The notes beneath the pieces were generated by a model. That model saw only the letters and a program-made list of their open reading frames with translations, was not told the DNA's origin and did no database searches. This document shows, piece by piece, positions 22,989 through 34,014 of a stretch of 64,000 nt of DNA. The DNA lies in the NCBI GenBank assembly GCA_001600175.1, contig BCJC01000002.1, positions 998,318-1,062,317 on the forward strand. The letters run 5' to 3'. How positions within the stretch are numbered: the stretch's first letter is position 1; each line of letters starts with the position of its first letter. Both the position numbers and the translations under genes were made by a program. The stretch comes from Erythrobasidium yunnanense. Taxonomy: Eukaryota; Basidiomycota; Cystobasidiomycetes; Erythrobasidiales; Erythrobasidiaceae.

Positions 22989-24303
22989 TCACTTGCTAAG
23001 CTCGCGCTTCACAATGCTCTCCATACTTAGCATTACTTCTTTCATGGTAACCGGACTTTGGGGCGTCGCATCAGCCATCTTCCGCAAAAGCTTGTCCAAG
23101 GCTGGAATCGGGAACTTTCGTCGAAGCTTGAGAGATATGAGAAGCGTCAGCAGAAATTGCTTCATATACTTGTGGCCACTCACGTCAACGAACGGCATTC
23201 TGCCGAGACAGACGATATCTCTGATTCGAGGATCTACGAAGTTGGCTCCTGTCATGGGCTGCATGGTTGGCGGATGAGGAGCTTTAAGCATTGCTTGCTT
23301 GGTCTGAAACTGCTGGGAGAATGCCCATTCGGCATCAATTTTGAGGTTCGCGCTGCGGAGCAGTCTGTTCTTCGCTTTTAGATCCATCTGAACGGCCCAC
23401 TCGAGATCAAGCAGGGTTACGCAGCCAGTCGCGTCGTTGTATATGATGTTGTTATCGGCAAGGTCACCATGTGCCATACCTTGTGCGTGCATGAAAGCCA
23501 CAGCCTAAAATGTCAATCTCAGTTTTCTGCAAGCAAGTAGTCGTGGCAGGTTGCTTACCTTGAAGAGGTTGTATACAAATGTCAACCACTGCTTTCTGGT
23601 CTGATATCTGTCAGTCTGCGAGAAGTTGCATTCGTGGCCGCTGTCCGGAGTGACCATGACTCGGACGTCGACACCAGCGCCTTTGAGGGGGAAATCTGCG
23701 ATGATGTCTTAAGGATAAACATCACATTAGCCAGCGATTGTTACTTCAGGGGAGGTGCCACCCACCAATCATGCGCGCTGACGATCTCTTGCCAGTCTTA
23801 AGATCCCTTTGCTTCTGCTTTGCGTTCAAGTAGCCCAGAAACTCAGGTTCCTTCGAATCAGCATCCATGACACGCAGATATACTGGTCGCCCATCCGATA
23901 TACGTATGCCTTGTGCAACGTAAACCTTGACTTCGAATGTTTGTGCGAGTCTAACCGCGCCCTTAGCATCAGAGCCAACCTTGAAGCCAGCTCTTTCGAT
24001 CTCATGCTTGAAGCGACCCCAGTGATTGATAGTCCAGGGTACTCCGGACATTCTGAGGAAGGTTGCGACATAGCCATGCCATGTCGGCCCCTTCTTCTGG
24101 ATGGAGCTGCCAGTCGAGCCGGACGAAGAGGCTGATGAGTCCGAGGGCGCTATCACGGAGATGGTAGGAGTACGGCGGATCCTGTTGTTCAGGACGGATT
24201 CGAGTGAGCGAGTAGATGAGGCTGACGAGACGCTAGATCGACTGGATCGCTGCGAGTCGATCGAGGTACGGCGGGAGGGAGAAGGTGAAGTGCGGGTGGA
24301 CAT
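22989..24303 (-). CDS. Kinase-like fold protein, probably an atypical or inactive kinase
   Basis: Exons 23766-24303, 23559-23707 and 22989-23504, about 400 residues. After a Ser-rich basic N-terminus (residues 1-70) comes a region like the small lobe of basidiomycete protein-kinase-like proteins: FEVKVYVAQGIRISDGR, VYLRVMDADS. The catalytic-loop equivalent is HGDLADNNIIYND (about residue 241), matching HxDxxxxN. Where a canonical kinase has DFG there is LLDLEWAVQ, so the metal-binding Asp is followed by LE. A late block, FVDPRIRDIVCLGRMPFVDV, resembles the activation segment of this fungal subfamily. The N-lobe lysine cannot be assigned with certainty, so activity is doubtful. The frame is open above the ATG at 24303 but has no further ATG. 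Confidence 0.65.
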
Positions 24304-24712
24304 GATGAGATTATAGGCTGGGCTCAATGTCCTGTAATGAGCTGGATTGTGTGAAGAGCGGAAGAGAGAGAGCGGATCAGCGCTCGTCCGGCTTCAAGTA
24401 GGTAGCAGGCTGGCGATGCTTGCTGTCGAACAACAAAGAAAGGACAGGAGAGACAAGAGGAGCGTGGAAAGATCAACCAAGCGGAAGGAAAGAAGATCGT
24501 CAGACAGAAGTGCTAGCAGGGAAGTGAACTTCGTTTATATGCAGGTCCGAAGGCCGTTCGTTCTGGGCAGATCAAACGCGTTCGCATTCGCGTCGAGCGC
24601 CTAGGAAATGGATAAGCCGCAGCTGAGAAGCTGAACGAAATACATACCTCTAGCTTTGGGTGAAATACATACCTCTAGCTTTGGCTTACGTCTTTGGGAA
24701 GACATTAAGCAG
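24304..24712. other. Divergent promoter region with a 25-bp tandem duplication
   Basis: This 409-bp stretch separates the kinase-like gene (minus) from the Arg/Gln-rich gene (plus). It includes a 25-bp unit repeated head to tail at 24637-24661 and 24662-24686. An upstream exon of the plus-strand gene should lie here, since its first long frame lacks a proximal ATG. No other gene could be supported. Confidence 0.5.
24637..24686. repeat. 25-bp tandem duplication
   Basis: Two adjacent copies of a 25-bp unit starting GAAATACATACCTCTAGC; the first 23 bases of the two copies are identical. Read on the minus strand each copy contains AGAGGTATGT, a good splice-donor sequence. Whether this has any function is unknown. 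Confidence 0.85.
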
Positions 24713-26298
24713 ATGAACGATCCTTTGATCGCTTGCAAAAGGCGCAGCGGCGCGAGTACGAGCATAAATTTCGCTTTGCTTTTACTAAGTCCAGGAGACT
24801 TCAGCAGACCACTCCGAGGCGACCGCTCATGCGGCCTCACTACCAGACGCAACAGCAGCACCATGTTCTTCGAGGTCGCATGCAAGGCTTGCCATGGCGC
24901 AGGAACACCATGCAGAACTACCAGCTCACGCCTCGTACGATGCATCAGAGAGGTCGTGTATGTCCTCAGAATCGCCAGTACCAGCAGCAGCAAAATCGTC
25001 AACGGTTTGGGGTGTTTCGAGGTCGCCAGCAGCAGTCATATCCGGATTACGGGAGGTCCAGCAACAATGTGACAGATAGGCAGCGACGACGAAGAGCTTC
25101 GATGTACGGTCAGCACCCTGGCATGTCTGATCTCGCAGACAGTTTCAGCAGGATGTCGGTCAAGCAACAAAGGCGTCGCAGTGGATTTGCCGGCGCGCCT
25201 ATGATGACGATGAACAGTATGCACAACAGAAGAAGAAGACGAAGTGGAATCTATGGTGCCTCTGTGGGTCGCATACTTCCTGCTGCTACGCTTCGCGGTC
25301 CATTCTATATCGTGGCTCCTGGCAACGCTCTGCTTGCTAGTGAGGAATATGAACAATCTCAGTACATACCTTCAAGACAGACTTACGACCCGCCCTCAGC
25401 TGGAGCAGACTTTCGAGGTGCTGGTCCGCCTCGACAGGTTCCGAGACCGTACGATGCCTCTGCGCAGTATGGCTCATCAAGCGCAGTACAAGCTAATCGT
25501 CAAATGCAAGCTCGTCCATCGCCCTTTCCTCAGCCTAGCGCGGTTCAAAGGCTTTCTAGTCCCCAGCCTGCCAGACCTGCGCTTCCAAGCAGACCCATCA
25601 CCGTTACAAGCAGTGTCTCTGCGCCTCGTCCTTCTCTGCCACCTATGCCAAGCACCAATGCGCGACTTCAACGCTCGAAGTCGATGGGTGATATGCGTGG
25701 AAAGCCTCCGCCAGCTGATATGCCGCCTCTTCCTCCATTGCCGAGACACCTGTCTGCTCCCACCAATAAGAGTGTCGCCAAGTCCAATGCTGTAGGAAAT
25801 GGTTTTTCCCAAGCCCCGAGTACCTTCGCAGTACCTCCTCCTCCGGGTCGTGTTATGCCTGATCTCCCTAGACGATCGCCAGCCAACGAGACAGTACGAC
25901 GCCCTCCTGATCCTATTACGAAAGAAACAGCACCTCCTAGTGCACCAAGCAACACGAAACAGTCTAAGGTTCCTCCTAGCAAAGCACCTATGCCTACAGC
26001 CGCAGCTGTCCCACCGCTGCCGAAGTTCGAGCTCAACAAGAAAATTCATTACAAGCCTTCTGCCGGGTCAAAAGACGAGAGCGACACCTCTTCAATCTAC
26101 ACCGCGTACTGGCACGATTCTCGACCTCGAGTCGGCGGGGCTTTGTTCAGTAACAAGACTGAGGGGATCGGTATTCCGAAACTGGGTGGCTCTACTGTAT
26201 ATGTCAATAAGAAGACTATTTCGAAACATCCGGACGAGGAGAAGAACCGAGTGCTGAAGGACGAGGAGCTAGTGCTGGTAGTTTTCATGATGAAGTGA
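24713..26298 (+). CDS. Unknown Arg/Gln-rich then Pro-rich protein
   Basis: I do not recognise this family. One long frame of about 525 codons runs to the stop at 26296-26298. The first part is basic and Gln/Arg-rich (RLQKAQRREYEHKFRF, QTQQQHHVLRGRMQ, RQRRRRASMYG, NRRRRRSGIYG); the second is Pro/Ser-rich and looks disordered (PPLPPLPRHLSAPT, FAVPPPPGRVMPDLP). The last about 90 residues (FELNKKIHYKPSAGSK, SSIYTAYWHDS, GGSTVYVNKKTIS) are less biased and may be a small folded module. The frame is open from an acceptor-like cag at 24710-24712 while the first in-frame ATG is only at 24829, so a short upstream exon probably supplies the start. Proline-rich SH3-ligand-like runs suggest a scaffold or cytoskeletal role, but this is conjecture. 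It converges with the senescence-domain gene. Confidence 0.55.
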
Positions 26299-26571
26299 AG
26301 GATACAATGTTCTTGAGGCCGCCTGACTTCCATGAGAGGAATAATGGGCAGACGAGGTTGGGCAGTAGCTATTGATTAGCCATCTATCTTTGTCGGTCTG
26401 GGTGCAGTCAGAAGAAATAAGAAACGAAAGTCCGTGTGTATAGATTACGTGCGATGCTACACTGTCAATATGTATTTGCTGAACCATACAGAGTGATATC
26501 GTGAATCGTGATGAAAGAAACCAGACGCCCGAGAACAAGGGCAAAGCTTTCAAAGCAGGTCTTCGTTGGAT

Positions 26572-28337
26572 CTAGTTTGTCACTCGATACTTGGGAGGGA
26601 CAGGAGGTGCTTCCGGTCTTGCAGGTGGTTGTCTCTGCAGCAGCTCAGACTGGCTCTTATCTGAGGTCTCGAGCGCCGTCGAGTATCCACCGCTCGCAGT
26701 CCCGCCTCCAAGGTTGATCTGCTTGTTCGTATCGTCATCCACTACTATCAAATTACCTTTCTCATCTCTTTCCGTGTGCTGATTCTCCATTCCTGGATCG
26801 TCAAGCACGACTTGTCTTCCATCTTGCATCTGTGCTCGTATAGCTCCCTTCCCTACTCTTTTCAAGAGGGCCTTGTGCATCACACCCCTTGCGTCCACAT
26901 AGACAAGCACGACATTACTTCCTGCACTCGTAATGGAGTCCGTCAGATTTCTCGCTTCATCGCCATATCTGTGCCCAACGACCGTATTCGTAGACGTCCT
27001 CGAAGTCTCCAAAAAATGTTTTCCACCCTTCTCTACTCCTTCCGCTAATAGTAGAGCAGCTCGCGCTGTGTTTCTAAACAGTCCACCAATTCCAGAATTC
27101 GGATCTTTGTTCTTCTTCTTCTCGGGATCAGACTCGACCAAGCCCAAGTTTTCCAATTCTTTACTCGTATAGCGAACAGCGTTCCCTCCGAACGTCTCTA
27201 CTTTCCCACCGATATAGTTGACGGCTCTGCGCGAGTACTTGGCTGCGGTCTCAGTTGCAGAAGCTACTTTCGCGACGCTCGCTTTCGTAGTATCCGAGAA
27301 CACTAAAGGCGAATCGGTCGCTTTTGTAGTTTTGACATAGTTGGAAGCGGCGCCCGATACGCTGTTTGCCCCATACTCGGCAGCGAAGAGTATGCCTTTA
27401 CTGACATATTCCGCAGCGCCCAGGATCTTACTGTTTGATTTCCCAAAATCCCGAGTGAGGTCGTCAAAGGGAGATACTTGGACTGGCTGTCCTGCGTGAT
27501 CACCCTCCTGATCGCCGTAGAACGATACGACGACAGCTTCGTCGGATGTCATTTGGCCAGGCTTGTCATTGGACGTGTCGATGCTCTGCCCGCCTGAGAT
27601 GGGCACGCTCTGGCTTAAGGGACCTAGAACCTTACCAGTCGCTTCGTCCATCAGCACGAGCTGGTTCTTAAAGTCTGAAGGAAGCAGATCGGGAGTGGTC
27701 GTTCCGCTCGATGCGGGTGTACCAGGGAACGAGTTGCCTCGATCTGTGTGTCGGCGAATGATGTTCTGCGAACTTATCTCGTGAGTATTCTACAGTGGAA
27801 CGTGGGAGAATCTCTGCGACCTACGTCCAATATCTCGTGCGATCCATTTCTGGGCATCTCCAGCTCAATTTTGACGATGTATCTCTCTCCATTGTCTAGT
27901 ATATATGTGTTGGGTTGCTCGAAGCGGACAGTCGTACTATCCGCGACGGGGAACTCGGTATTTCTGACTGAGAAGACCAGACCCGTCGATTCAGGCCCTG
28001 ATGGTACTACTTTCGTGTAGCTCAGACTTCTAGAAGGCATAGGAGGTGGTGCGAGGCCTGATGCTTCTCTCGACGCAGGGCTCGATGGCGATGGAGGGCC
28101 TTGGCGTGCTCCGCCAGCAGGAGTCGCACCTCTTGCTACTTGGTACACGGCAAAGTCGCCCAAGCTGACGAATATCCATTGTTCGGTATTTGCATCGAGC
28201 CTTGATGCTTTTGCGTTGGGTAGTTTGAGCAGCAACGAGCGCAGATTCGCTGTTGCAGAAGGGGCGGTCTGGATTGATGGCCTCGAAGGAGCAGCACAGG
28301 AAGACGAAGAGGGTGTAGGGACAGCAGGGTAGGACAT
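26572..28337 (-). CDS. Senescence/spartin-domain protein
   Basis: Exons 27825-28337 and 26572-27765 with a 59-bp intron, 568 residues. The C-terminal half matches the senescence domain shared by spartin and plant senescence proteins: GAAEYVSKGILFAAEYGA, TKASVAKVASATETAAKY, RAVNYIGGKVETFGGNA and a Gly-rich block GGLFRNTARAALLLAEG. In animals spartin binds lipid droplets and endosomes; fungal relatives are little studied, so a lipid-droplet role is inference. The first half (residues 1-170) carries a beta-rich region (EQWIFVSLGDFAVYQV, NTYILDNGERYIVKIEL) reminiscent of the plant-related N-terminal domain of such proteins. The tail is Pro-rich (PPARPEAPPVPPKYR). Start ATG at 28337. Confidence 0.82.
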
Positions 28338-28493
28338 GACTGAGAAGGAGAGTCTGCAGTTGGAGTCTGTCGAAGCTGCAAGTCGCCGTTTCTATTCATT
28401 CTCACTCCCTCAATCCATGACGCGGTCTGACAGAGAATGATCGGCACGTGAGAGAATTCACAGCTTGCTCTCCTACCACAATCAAGTGATAAG

Positions 28494-29511
28494 ATGACAG
28501 TAGTGAGTGTTAAAGAGTATGCTAGGTATCTCCTGGTTGACTCTGATTGGCTACTCTAGATCCGCACTCTCGACGAGCATATCACAATTTTCTCGAAACC
28601 CTTTGCACGATTCCAGCTCATCCCAGTAGGAGGAAGATCGACATCAGTAAATCCACTTCGCATCTACCCGGTTGAATAAGTCTAAGGCATTACTCCAGGT
28701 CAAGCTCGAGAACGGCAACTTGGTGCTATTCGCATCGCACGCCAGGGATCAGGAAACAGAAGACAGACTACGACAACTCGGAAACACAGTATCGCACATT
28801 ATAGCACTGGATGTCCCTCACAACCTCTACCTCGCCGTACTTTACCATCCATCCTTTGCGACTTTGGTGCTGACAGCGGATCTGACGTGTAGATTGTTTG
28901 GCACAGGACTATATCGAGATGTACCCTCAAGCAAAGCTAGTTGGTCCTAAAGGACTAGTCAACAAACGTAAAGATCTGAAAGTCGATATCGTACTGCCGG
29001 ACGATGGACTAGATGCCGAGCTCGACAAGGAGTTCCAAGCTACCCCAATGACTGGACATCCGAATGAGGTGCACCTCGTCGCTTTACTAGTATACACTCT
29101 GCTGACGTGTTCATGCAGGACATCGTATGGTACCACAAACGCTCGAAGACTATCATCGAGGCAGATGTAGTCTTCAACCTCATCGACAAAGACCAGAAAG
29201 CATTCAGCTTGCTCCCTGAGTTCCTGATAAAGCAGATGAGTCCTCATACTGCATTACATCGATATATCGTCAGCGGTTTCAGCAAGAAGGATGTGCCGTG
29301 AGCGTTTACTCTTTCCCTCCCGTTATGCATTCGGCTAACATGGATTGATTTAATGTGCAGCGGCTTCACTAAAGCAGCGCGGACAATCAACGATCTAGAC
29401 TTTGAGAGGCTCATACCATGTCACGGAGCGGTGATCGAAGGACCAGCAGCAAAAGAAGCATGGAGAAGCGTCTTCCGCAAGTTCTTGCCAGATGCAGACA
29501 AGAGGGAGTAA
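28494..29511 (+). CDS. DUF4336 metallo-hydrolase-like protein, copy 1
   Basis: Six exons (28494-28502, 28560-28646, 28699-28836, 28907-29068, 29119-29297, 29361-29511). The first encodes just MTV. The protein begins MTVIRTLDEHITIFSKPF and has FQLIPVGGRSTSVKL, IIALDVPHNLYLADYI, KLVGPKGL, GHPNEDIVWYHKRSKT, IIEADVVFNL and IPCHGAVIEG. This is the DUF4336 layout, which resembles metallo-beta-lactamase folds: HN near the middle, EAD and the CHG near the end are the putative metal ligands. Reaction and substrate are unknown. Exon 2 is 87 bp in both copies and the last intron is 63 bp in both. The early gene is short introns and tiny exons, which is why long frames are missing there. Confidence 0.78.
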
Positions 29512-29795
29512 TTTCAATCATTTCGATAATCTAAGCTGCCTTACCGCTTGCCTCGGATTTTGATTGTCCAAATCAGCAGAAGTGCCTACATTCTCTCGTC
29601 CGCAAGACCAGATAGATCTCGCCTAGTAATGAAGCTGTTCCCTGTAGCGATAGCGCAAATATGCCATACTCTAAGTCCGTCGCTGTGCCTGAGAGAGCGT
29701 AATCATGCCGATCTAAAACATGCAATCTCAAACTCCGATTCACCTCAGCTTGCTCTTTTCTCTTCTTCTCGCACATACACCTATTTCTTGCAATC

Positions 29796-30758
29796 ATGGT
29801 GGTCGTGAGTCCTTATCTTCGCTAGTCTGCAAAAGAAAGACGAAAGCTGACTGCGCGTCATGAAAACCAAAGATACGCAAGCTCGGAGACACGATAGTCA
29901 CATTCGCCGTCCCATTCACGAGGATGGGCTTCATTCCATTCGGTGGTCGTTCAACAGCCGTGCGCTTTCTTCCCTTCCTCTTGTCTTCTTTCTCTCGCTA
30001 ACTCCGCTAATTGCTGTGATGATGGCAGATCCGGATGGCTTCTGACAAGGTCGTCCTCTTCGCTTCTCATCCTATAGACAATGATACTCGGGAAGCATTG
30101 ACTGATCTAGGAGGATCCGTCTCGCATATCGTGGCTCTCGATGTCGAGCATCACATGTCGCGTGGGCTAGCATTCACTCAGAGGTGTTCGCTGCATTGAC
30201 TGAATCTTCTCTGCAGTTTCCGACTACATCAAGGAATACCCATCTGCGAAAGTTGTCGGTCCCAAAGGGCTCGTCTCCAAGCGTTCCGACGTGACTTTCT
30301 CCATCGTCCAACCCGACCAACCTCTCGACGCCGACTTATCCTCCGAATTCCAGACATTCGAGATAGCAGGGCATCCGAACCAGGATTTCCTCTGGTATCA
30401 TGAACCTACAAAGACGATTGTCGAAGCAGATGTCCTGTTCAATTGTCCGAGCAAAGACCAGACTAGTGGATCCATGTTTGAGTTGAACGTACTGGGAAAT
30501 CGCTTTCATTGGAATTCGGCCTGGCATAGAACTATGATGGGATTATTCTCAAAGTCGAAGCCTGAGTGCGTGGAATGCCATGACAACAATGTTACATGTA
30601 TAGCTGACAAGTTTTGTCTATGTGATAGGGAATTTAAGCGCGCTATCCAGGACATTACAGCTCTTCCTTTTGAACGAATCATCCCTTGTCACGGAGATAT
30701 CCTCGAAGGCGCTCAAGCCAAAGAAGCCTGGAACACCGCATTCGCAAGCTATATCTAA
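29796..30758 (+). CDS. DUF4336 metallo-hydrolase-like protein, copy 2
   Basis: Exons 29796-29804, 29873-29959, 30029-30161, 30217-30565 and 30629-30758. It is a tandem duplicate of the preceding gene: MVVIRKLGDTIVTFAVPF, MGFIPFGGRSTAIRM, VVGPKGLVSKRSD, GHPNQDFLWYHEPTKT, IVEADVLFNC and IIPCHGDILEG align block by block. One intron (copy 1, 29069-29118) has been lost here. The last intron (30566-30628, 63 bp) has no in-frame stop and would read through as 21 extra residues. Putative metal-binding His and Asp/Glu residues are kept, so the copy looks functional. A chemical role cannot be stated. About 330 bp downstream the FMO pair begins on the same strand. Confidence 0.78.
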
Positions 30759-31088
30759 GTCTATACTACGTTCTTGGAGATACTTGTTGTAGCCGTACAG
30801 CAGCAGTAGCATAATTCCGCATAGTCTCGTCCAGCTTCGACTTCCATCGGTGCTCTCGAGCTGTCACTGATGGCAAGTGCTGACGCTCGAGACAGAGATC
30901 AACTCGCTGTCCATTGGACAGACTCAGACGCTCCTTCCGTGCCTGAAGTAGCTCGGCTCTGACCCGGCTACTTTCGTCTCTCAGGCCGCTTCCGTTCGGC
31001 GTGCCCGCACGTTGTTGTCGCAATTCACTTCTTCTCCTCTCTCTCTCTCTCTCTTGCTCTCCTACCATCCCTCCATCATCTGCTCCCT
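30759..31088. other. Intergenic region with a CT microsatellite
   Basis: The 330-bp gap upstream of FMO copy A ends in a pyrimidine-rich tract with (CT)9 at 31037-31054, about 35 bp before the ATG. FMO copy B has a similar CT-rich leader. Such leaders are common just before fungal start codons. Confidence 0.7.
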
Positions 31089-33524
31089 ATGACTGATGAT
31101 CCAACCGCCGTCAACTCCTTCGCTGAGCTGCCAGGCAACTGGCCAGACCCCGCTTCGCTTTCGCCAATCGAGCCGAACGAAGGACTCCGACTAGCACAGC
31201 ATGTCTTCCCTCAGATCATACATATCTTCACCGCCCCGCCAGAGTATGCCGCGAAAGCTATACAAGATCTCTTCTTGCAAGATAGTTTCTGGAGAGACCA
31301 TGTAGCCCTGACTTGGTCATTACGGACTTTCCATTCGCAAGAGTAAGTTGGACATCATACCGGAGCTCGCTAGCACTGACTTTATTGTGGTAATTCAGAA
31401 TCATAGCGAACCGGATTCCAGCTTTCCTGACTGCTGTCAAAGTCGTCCCAGATTCACTTAAGCTCATCGAAAATGAGGTCGCAGTCGTACAGCTTCCTAT
31501 AGGGATCTCTATCATCCGTATGCCCGTCATCTTCAAGACTTCCGCTCCAGCTGCATCGTGTACGGCCGTCTTCAGACTCGTGAGAACGAAAGAAGGGCAT
31601 ATCCGGATTTTTACAGTCACGACTGCTCTGCAAGAACTGGATGTATCGCCTTGGAGAAGTTTGAACACTGGGCAGAGCGATGAGAAGTCCGCAAGCAATG
31701 AGCTGCCGGAAAAATTGGATGTCTTGGTGGTCGGAGCTGGGTAGAGACACAATACCATTCAGGATCGGTGCAAGCGCTGACGACGACCCATTGGATCTGC
31801 AGTCACAGCGGACTTAACATGTCTGCGTACTTCAAGGCGTTAGACCTGAACTTTGCGACCATCGACAAGTACGACGAAGTCGGCGACAATTGGGCAAAGG
31901 TAGCTCGATCCATAATGAGACGTCAGAGCGAAGTTTACAGACTTACTGCATTGCTTCTCAGAGATACGATTCAGCGACGCTGCACACGACAAAGAAGTTC
32001 AGCGAGCTACCCTACGTACCTTATCCTTCCAAATACCCTCAATACCTTCGCAAACATCACCTAGCGGAATTCTACAAAGACTATGTACAGAAGCTGGATC
32101 TTCCTGTCTACATGGGCCGAGCATGCCGTAGAGCTGTATGGAACGCCGAGCAGGAATGCTGGAACGTGTCAGTGTTGGGCAAGCATCGCAAGGAAGAACT
32201 TCAGGTCAAGAGTCTAATGTTCGCGACTGGCATCATAGGACATACGCCCTTTATACCAGAGATTCCTCAGCAGGTAGGCTATATCGGTGATTCTGACTGC
32301 AAGGCAGAACTGATGTCGACTTGCTAGGACACGTTTCAGGGTTCTGTTCTGCACTCGGCGCAGTATACGAACGCAGCCGACTGGAAGGACAAGCGAGTCG
32401 TCGTGATAGGAGCAAGTACGACAGGCTGCGACGTAGCTCTGGACGCTACAAAAGTAGGAGCAACTAGCGTGACGCTCGTACAGCGAGGCGAGATCCGCTT
32501 ATATCCGCAGGATCATGTTGGAATGATGCTGGACACTATCTTCCCGGAGAACATGCCATTGGAATTCAGTGATACTCTCGCAACGGAAGATCCAACAAAG
32601 CTTACTGGACATCTTGCTGCTGGCTTCTTAGCGCAATGTGATAGTAAGCTTGAGTAAGTCCACCTCACTCACTATGCTTCTTCAAGGCAATGTACTGACA
32701 ATATCGCTAGTCCCAGCTACTATGGGGACTTGAGAAACGCTGGGTTCAAGATCAAAACGTTCGGAGCACCAATGGAGGTATGCTAGCTGCCTTATATACG
32801 GAAGGCTCGATCCTCGACTGATTTGTCTATATCTAGCAATTGCTCTGTCATGGAGGAAGGCATTACATCGATGTGAGTATAATGCTATGTCCAATCACTC
32901 ATGATATCTGACGCCCTGTTCAGGTCGGCACCTGCGAAGCCATTCGGAAGGGGCTGGTAAAAACCCTTCGTTACATGACAGGCAATAGTATACTAAGTCG
33001 TGTCCCTAGGTCACGGTGAAATCGAATGCTGAAATCCAGGCATTCACTAAAGATGGCTTACTATTCGCGGATGGAAGCGAAATAAAAGCAGATATCGTCT
33101 GTTTCGCTACCGGGTCAGTGTCCGGATGCTCTAGCTAGATGACGCAGCTAATACGTCTTGACAGCTTCGAGAAAGATCTTCGGAAAGTATTGGTGCCCGT
33201 TCTTGGTCAAAGTGAATGTAGCAAACTCAAGCCGCTTTGGGGTCTTGATGTATGTGAAGTCTATATCATAAGCTTAGATGACGAGCTAAAGACCCACCTG
33301 GTGATGCACTAGTCGGAAGGCGAAGTTCGTGGAGTCTGGAGGCCAAGCGGTAGAGATCACTTGTGGTTCCAAGGCGGAGAGCTGCAGACGCAGAGATACT
33401 ATGGAAAGGTGCATTGTGCAGCTTCTTTCGGTGCTGGTGCTGTTACTGACATGACTTCCAACAGTTTCTCGCGATGCAGGTTGCGGCTGAAATTGCAGGT
33501 GTCAGGCCGAAGCCTACCGCCTGA
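31089..33524 (+). CDS. FAD-dependent monooxygenase (FMO-like), copy A
   Basis: Twelve exons: 31089-31342, 31399-31740, 31803-31899, 31962-32273, 32328-32653, 32711-32777, 32837-32872, 32924-32956, 33010-33113, 33165-33249, 33313-33408 and 33465-33524, 603 residues, every joint in phase. The first 190 residues resemble the NTF2-like N-terminal extension found in fungal FMO relatives (FLQDSFWRDHVALTW). The FAD-binding Rossmann motif is VLVVGAGHSGL (about residue 190). The second dinucleotide site is VVVIGASTTGCDVALD (about 355), and VCFATG near 520 is the conserved late motif. Such enzymes use NADPH and O2 to oxygenate N, S or ketone groups; the substrate is unknown. Introns are 51-63 bp. It stands beside a diverged tandem copy. 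Confidence 0.85.
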
Positions 33525-34014
33525 TCGAGCTGCCTCTGTCAACACATAGCAAACAACGTGTGCCTCACACATGTGGTTTACTTGTCTCGTGAGAAAGAAA
33601 GTACAGAATGTATGAGACCGCATGAACAGCCCACCGCTACTACTTATCGCTGGGCGGCCACGACGTCCCAGTCATCTTGAGGGTATACCTGTGATGCAGT
33701 CTTCGATAACTAAGTGAGCCCACCTCTGAAACCAGGAATTACGCATGGCTACTTGGCTTTACTTTCCAGCAGCAGTAATCCCAACCCGTTTGTGCGAGTC
33801 CAACCATCGAATCAAACCTTCTCCGCCCTCCCTCATTACCATATGAGTAGCCGGAACTGACGAAAGCAATACGCAATATTTGGCACGCTCGGGACGCTTC
33901 CGCTGTTGGGAACGAGACCTTCGCCGCGACGAGCGTGCGCCTGCAGGTCTTAACACTGACTGCCCTCTCTCGTCTCCTTCTCTCTTGTTCTCGTCCTCCC
34001 TGCTATTTCATGTC
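33525..34014. other. Intergenic region between FMO copies
   Basis: This 490-bp gap holds the terminator of copy A and a CT-rich leader for copy B (about 33963-34008). No other gene was recognised. Confidence 0.55.

Noticed and set aside
28672-28950. Separate small gene starting inside DUF4336 copy 1.
   Set aside because: The frame crosses a conserved splice junction; the real protein joins 28646 to 28699 to give RSTSVKLENG.
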